Below, one piece after another: positions 7,001 through 9,475 of a stretch of DNA of 9,475 nucleotides. The DNA lies in contig JANXOO010001195.1 in NCBI GenBank assembly GCA_025353525.1, positions 1 through 9,475 on the forward strand. Reading direction: 5' to 3'. The notes under the pieces were generated by a model. The model worked only from the letters and a program-made list of their open reading frames with translations. It ran no database searches and was not told where the DNA came from. Made by a program: the position numbers and the translations under genes. The stretch comes from Schlesneria sp. Lineage in GTDB: Bacteria; Planctomycetota; Planctomycetia; Planctomycetales; Planctomycetaceae. The stretch's first letter is position 1. Each line of letters opens with the position of its first letter.

Positions 7001-9475
7001 TGTCGTGTCATTCCACGTTCCGACGATGTTCGGTGTGTCGACGAATAGCAGAAGATCATCACCCGTCTGAAACCCTGCCGAAATCCTGATTGTCGCCGTT
7101 TCAATTGTCGGGCTTTCAATATCGGTGAGGGTCAATGTCGACGTGACTGTCGCAGGTGCCGTTCCTGCTGGCACCAGTGTGGAACTTTCAATATTCCCAA
7201 GTGCCGGTGGACTGTTGAGGAACGTCACATTGATCGACAGTGTGTCGGGAACCGGATCGAGATTCACGCCGCCGTTGGCCGTGGTCCCGCTGTCCTGGAC
7301 CTGGAACGTGAACGAGGTGTAAGGATTCCCGAATGTAAACTGATCAGGTGTGAAAACCAGCTTTCCTGAATTGATGTCCGCAACCGGGACAAAATGTCCG
7401 GCGGTGACTGCAATTCCGTTGTCCGACAACGTGCCCTGAGCGGGAATTGTCGAGATCTCAACCGCCTTGAAACTGTCCGCCGGGATGTTATTCGGATCGG
7501 TGAAACCAAAATCGGTCGCCTGCAATACGTATGAGGCATTCTCGAGGGTCGTCACAGTACCCGATGTCCCTGCAGGGGCGCGGTCCACATAGGTGACATC
7601 GATTGCCAGCGTCTTTGCGTTGGGATCAAGATTGACACCACCGTTCGCCGTACTTCCGTCGTCCTGAACCTGGAACGTCAAGTTCCCGCTGTTGGCGCCG
7701 GACAAATGTGCCCCAGGTGCAAAAACCAGTTTGCCTCCTCCGACATCTGCGGCACTGATGAACTGTCCAGCCGTCACGGCGATCCCGTTATTCTTCAGCG
7801 TCCCGGTGATCGGAAGTGTCGTGATCTTCACGGCGTTCAAATTGTTCGCCGGAATATTGTTTGGGTCAGTAAATCCAAAATTCGATGTCTGGATCGTCAG
7901 CGATGCGTCTTCCAGTGTCGTCACTGTGCTCGATGTTCCGACCGGTGCGTGATCGAGATAAGTCACATCGATCCTTAGCGTTTTGGCCGTCTGATCGAGG
8001 TTGACACCGCCATTCGCTGTACTACCGTCGTCCTGAACCTGGAACGTAAAGTTCCCGTAGTTCGTTCCGAAAACGTGTGGTCCCGGTGTGAAGACCAGCT
8101 TGCCTGCAATCAGATCGGCAGCGCTCACGAACTGTCCGGCAGTGACGACAACGCCGTTGTTTTTCAGCGTCCCTGCGGCAGGAAGCGACGTGATCTTCAC
8201 GGCATTCAGGTGATCTGCGGGAATGTTATTCGGATCCGTGAATCCGAAGTGTGACGCTTGCAGCGTTAGCAATATATCTTCTGCTGTTGTCAGAGTGCCC
8301 GATGTTCCGACAGGAGCGTGGTCGACATCCGTGACATCTATTTCGAGCGTCCTGGCAGTCGGATCGAGATTCACTCCTCCGCTGGCGGTACTTCCGTCAT
8401 CCTGAACCTGGAACGTGAAATTCCCGTAGTTCGTGCCGAACACATGAGCACCCGGCGTGAAGGTCAACTTGCCACCAGCGACATCGGCCGCACTGACGAA
8501 CTGGCCAGTCGTCACCGCGACGCCATTATCTGCCAGAGTTCCTGCAGCAGGTAGCGTCGTGATCTTCACGGCTTTCAGATTGTCCGCCGGGATATTATTC
8601 GGATCCGAAAACCCAAAGTTGGCTGTCTGGACAGTCAACGGAGTATCTTCCCGCGTCGTCACGGTCTTCGACACACCGGCAGGCGCATGATCAACGTAGC
8701 TCACGTCGATTTGAAGTGTCCTGGCGGCAGGATCAAGGTTGACGCCTCCATTCGCCGTACTGCCATCATCCTGAACCTGGAACGTGAAATTCCCGTAGTT
8801 CACTCCGAACACATGCGCACCCGGCGTGAAGATCAGATTGCCGCCAGCGACGTCGGCCACACTGACGAACTGACCGGCGGTCACCGCAACCCCGTTATTT
8901 TTCAACGTCCCGGCAACAGGCAGCGTAACAATTTCCACCGCCTTGAAATTGTCGGCAGGGATATTATTCGGGTCGGTGAATCCGAAATTCGCTGTTTGAA
9001 TCGTCAGAGCCGTGTCGAGCGATGTCGCCACAGTCCCAGGCGTTCCGGTTGGTGCGTGGTCCACATATGTGACATCGATTTCGAGCGTTTTTGCGGTCGC
9101 GTCAAGATTGACGCCTCCGTTCGTCGTATTGCCATTGTCCTGAACCTGGAACGTCAGATTCCCGTAGTTCGTGCCGAAGACATGCGATCCGGGAGTGTAA
9201 ATCAGCGTCCCCGCAGCAAGATCAGCGGCATTCACAAGCTGGCCAGCAGTGACGGCGATGCCATTGTCCGACAGCGTCCCTGCAGCAGGAAGCGTCGTAA
9301 TCCTGACGGCATTCAGTTTGTCAGCAGGAATATTATTCGGATCCGTGAATCCGAAATTCGCTGATTGAATTGTGAGCGGCGTGTCTTCCAGTATCGTCAG
9401 CGTCTTCGATGTACCGGACGGAGCATGATCGACGTAGGTCACGTCGATTTCCAGCGTTCTGGACGTTGTATCGAG
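3806..9475 (-). CDS. Giant repetitive cadherin-like/RTX surface protein (N-terminal part missing)
   Basis: The C-terminal 1889 residues of a very large, probably secreted or cell-surface, calcium-binding protein. The frame is open through the right edge: codons 9443-9475 read L-D-T-T-S-R-T-L-E-I-D, the end of another repeat copy, so the GTG at 9440-9442 is a repeat valine and not a start. Numbering from the edge, the order is: residues 13-750, six cadherin-like repeats of 123 residues; about 751-880, a related degenerate repeat with TGTLTLTGVDSITNYQAALR; about 880-980, an Ig-like module starting near TSPNPGAGSTATFQVTFSEP; about 1040-1135, first RTX motifs (GGSGNDTLVGG type); 1136-1795, RTX-bearing repeats of 137 residues; and a roughly 95-residue C-terminal module. 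RTX nonapeptides bind Ca2+ in a beta-roll, usually outside the cell where calcium is high, and cadherin-like arrays form extended stalks. No signal peptide or Type 1 secretion genes fall inside the window. An adhesin or cell-wall role is inference. Almost no cysteine is present, as is usual for such proteins. Confidence 0.9.
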   Translation of the reverse strand, partial: LDTTSRTLEIDVTYVDHAPSGTSKTLTILEDTPLTIQSANFGFTDPNNIPADKLNAVRITTLPAAGTLSDNGIAVTAGQLVNAADLAAGTLIYTPGSHVFGTNYGNLTFQVQDNGNTTNGGVNLDATAKTLEIDVTYVDHAPTGTPGTVATSLDTALTIQTANFGFTDPNNIPADNFKAVEIVTLPVAGTLKNNGVAVTAGQFVSVADVAGGNLIFTPGAHVFGVNYGNFTFQVQDDGSTANGGVNLDPAARTLQIDVSYVDHAPAGVSKTVTTREDTPLTVQTANFGFSDPNNIPADNLKAVKITTLPAAGTLADNGVAVTTGQFVSAADVAGGKLTFTPGAHVFGTNYGNFTFQVQDDGSTASGGVNLDPTARTLEIDVTDVDHAPVGTSGTLTTAEDILLTLQASHFGFTDPNNIPADHLNAVKITSLPAAGTLKNNGVVVTAGQFVSAADLIAGKLVFTPGPHVFGTNYGNFTFQVQDDGSTANGGVNLDQTAKTLRIDVTYLDHAPVGTSSTVTTLEDASLTIQTSNFGFTDPNNIPANNLNAVKITTLPITGTLKNNGIAVTAGQFISAADVGGGKLVFAPGAHLSGANSGNLTFQVQDDGSTANGGVNLDPNAKTLAIDVTYVDRAPAGTSGTVTTLENASYVLQATDFGFTDPNNIPADSFKAVEISTIPAQGTLSDNGIAVTAGHFVPVADINSGKLVFTPDQFTFGNPYTSFTFQVQDSGTTANGGVNLDPVPDTLSINVTFLNSPPALGNIESSTLVPAGTAPATVTSTLTLTDIESPTIETATIRISAGFQTGDDLLLFVDTPNIVGTWNDTTGTLTLTGVDSITNYQAALRSLQFQNRTDANTALRTISFKVFDGLLNSNTVSRNIDSAPTVLSIIPTSPNPGAGSTATFQVTFSEPVTGVTSNAFSIIQNDLPGVTGGTIVASGSGSVYSLSISGLGGNGTFYPGLTKFAAIIDSGSNHMTSRFIGSFDTLLQPGGPLVLNGSALSVSGSSINDTTTVSEATTLLIVFDGVDFVFDPPRVTAINVGASDGNDTVTVNSLNDGVAFTATAGSGNDSSFVNAVVTTRVTLIAGSGNDTFTGGSGNDTLVGGTGTNLLNGGAGDDAYVLSPRLGVGTFKDTVIGNTTGTNSLSFASFTNGLTFSLQSGVVQTADPVSQYKLDVTNGIFKSVTLGSGSDLVTGNATIGTSIAGGNGNNKLIGGTGNDSLSGGAGNDTLIGNGGNDFLTGGRGINILNGSQAGNDTFVLAGRTVSGEKDTVLGNTTGFNSLSFASFTNGLTFSLRSTGVLTVDTVAQYKVDLSGGVYKSVTLGSGNDVVTGNATIGTTINGGNGNNSLAGGSGNDILTGGSGNDTLIGNGGSDAFTGGRGTNILNGSQAGNDSFVLAGRTVSGEKDTVLGNTTGFNSLSFASFTNGLTFSLQSTGVLTADPVAQYNVDLSGGIYKSVTLGSGNDVVTGNATIGTTIYGGNGDNTLTGGSGNDILTGGSGNDTLIGLAGNNSFFGGTGTNILNGSAAGNDSYYLSARTIPAEMDTIISNTTGTNSLSFATFTNGLTFSLQTTGVQVADPIASYQLKLATGTYRSVITGSGDDTVTGNAAIGTSINGGEGNNSLTGGSGNDVLTSGSGNDTLIGMGGNDSFSAGTGFNVMDGSAAGNDSFKLAARINPGELDTVIGNTTGINSLLFTTFTNGLTFSLQVAGPQIVDAVTGYQLDISTGLFSSVSLGSGDDIVTGNTAIATTIIGGAGNNILIGGTGNDTLTGGSGADILIGGGGTDRLTGNAGDDILIDGSLSFSGDLAALTAIRNEWTSNDFYAVRVGDLRGPSASGQQLNGSFYLQSPATITSSGAAGMLKGGAGNDWFWGNALDITDRVTTGPGTEFLN
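4967..5336 (-). repeat. Near-identical tract, copy A
   Basis: By eye this tract differs from 5378-5747 at about 21 of 370 positions (about 94 percent identity). It includes a block of about 71 identical bases (5050-5120) and another of about 55 (5184-5238). It straddles the boundary between two 411-bp units and does not follow it. Confidence 0.8.
5378..5747 (-). repeat. Near-identical tract, copy B
   Basis: Partner of 4967-5336, offset by exactly 411 bp. Just outside the tract similarity falls, for example ATATTTGTCCCTCGG against ATATTTATTCCGCGT at the high-coordinate end. This suggests a defined edge of duplication or gene conversion. Confidence 0.8.
6071..7225 (-). other. Linker region with degenerate Ig/cadherin-like modules and first RTX motifs
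   Basis: Part of the giant gene joining the two arrays. It starts T-F-L-N-S-P-P, matching the repeat start of the 369-bp units, but then changes to a different repeat type with ESPTIETATIRISAGF, a GTW-TGTLTLTG strand pair, NYQAALRSLQFQN and TISFKVFDG, well known from large bacterial adhesins. Next comes an Ig-like segment (SIIPTSPNPGAGSTATFQV, FSEPVTGV) as a single worn copy. A segment of about 60 residues around LVLNGSALSVSGSSINDTTTV is of unknown type. The last part has the first glycine/aspartate RTX motifs (SGNDTFTGGSGNDTLVGG), which resemble the second half of a 411-bp unit and so act as its first, partial copy. Confidence 0.7.
7226..9439 (-). repeat. Six tandem 369-bp (123-aa) cadherin-like repeats
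   Basis: Units in protein order are 9071-9439, 8702-9070, 8333-8701, 7964-8332, 7595-7963 and 7226-7594; another copy begins beyond 9440. Each is exactly 369 bp with no insertion or deletion. A unit starts T-Y-V-D-H-A-P and then shows an E-D (or similar) strand, FGFTDPNNIPA, a KITTLP..GTL..NG segment, VTAGQFVSAAD, a L.FTPG.H.FG.NYGN segment, FTFQVQDDG and GGVNLD. This is the widespread bacterial cadherin-like repeat found in giant adhesins. The fifth copy is altered at HVFG.NYG (reads HLSGANSG), and the sixth is the most divergent (YVDRAP, GNPYTS, QVQDSG), as is common at the edge of an expanded array. Units 1-5 share identical codons over the FQVQD core, which points to homogenisation. Confidence 0.93.

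Noticed and set aside
8687..9364. Open frame of 225 codons on the plus strand opposite the 123-aa repeats
   Set aside because: It is an antisense shadow of the repeat gene. Its translation repeats with the same 369-bp period and has no family character.
4091..9439. Regular repeats considered as CRISPR or non-coding satellite
   Set aside because: The units are 369 and 411 bp, both multiples of three, and form one open frame with protein-family character; there are no short repeats with unique spacers.

Overview
The window looks like a stretch of planctomycete (Planctomycetota) chromosome. Three things suggest this: a long DoxX-family protein with an internal insertion beside a Tat-exported Gfo/Idh/MocA oxidoreductase, very large repetitive RTX/cadherin-like surface proteins, and the C-terminal signature of the giant protein (an EWTS...Y..RV...LNGS...GAGNDWFW layout), which I associate with large planctomycete proteins. 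The assignment rests on recognition, not on a search, and no genus can be named.

Layout. (1) 1-1147, plus strand: the 3' part of a DoxX-like membrane protein whose start lies outside the window. (2) 1148-1306: a 159-base spacer with one perfect 12-bp palindrome. (3) 1307-2887, plus strand: a Tat-signal Gfo/Idh/MocA oxidoreductase. (4) 2877-3764, minus strand: folD, meeting the oxidoreductase tail to tail with an 11-base overlap. (5) 3806-9475, minus strand: the last 1889 residues of a giant secreted or surface protein that runs off the right edge, ending 41 bases before the folD start. No RNA gene, insertion sequence, CRISPR array or origin was seen.

The giant gene fills 60 percent of the window and is built from two different tandem arrays. 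Reading along the protein, there are six complete cadherin-like repeats of exactly 123 residues (369 bp), a linker with two degenerate Ig/cadherin-like modules, four complete plus one partial RTX-containing repeats of exactly 137 residues (411 bp), and a roughly 95-residue C-terminal module. Neither array shows any length change between units. Two neighbouring 411-bp units share a tract of about 370 bp at roughly 94 percent identity, a sign of recent duplication or gene conversion.

Functional picture. The DoxX protein and the oxidoreductase may form one expression unit, with redox or sugar chemistry at or beyond the cytoplasmic membrane (inference). FolD is a housekeeping one-carbon enzyme and is probably unrelated in function to the giant calcium-binding adhesin-like protein upstream of it, although the spacing suggests they may share transcripts. 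I do not see a clearly undescribed multi-gene system here; the most unusual content is the repeat architecture of the giant gene and the large insertion inside the DoxX fold.
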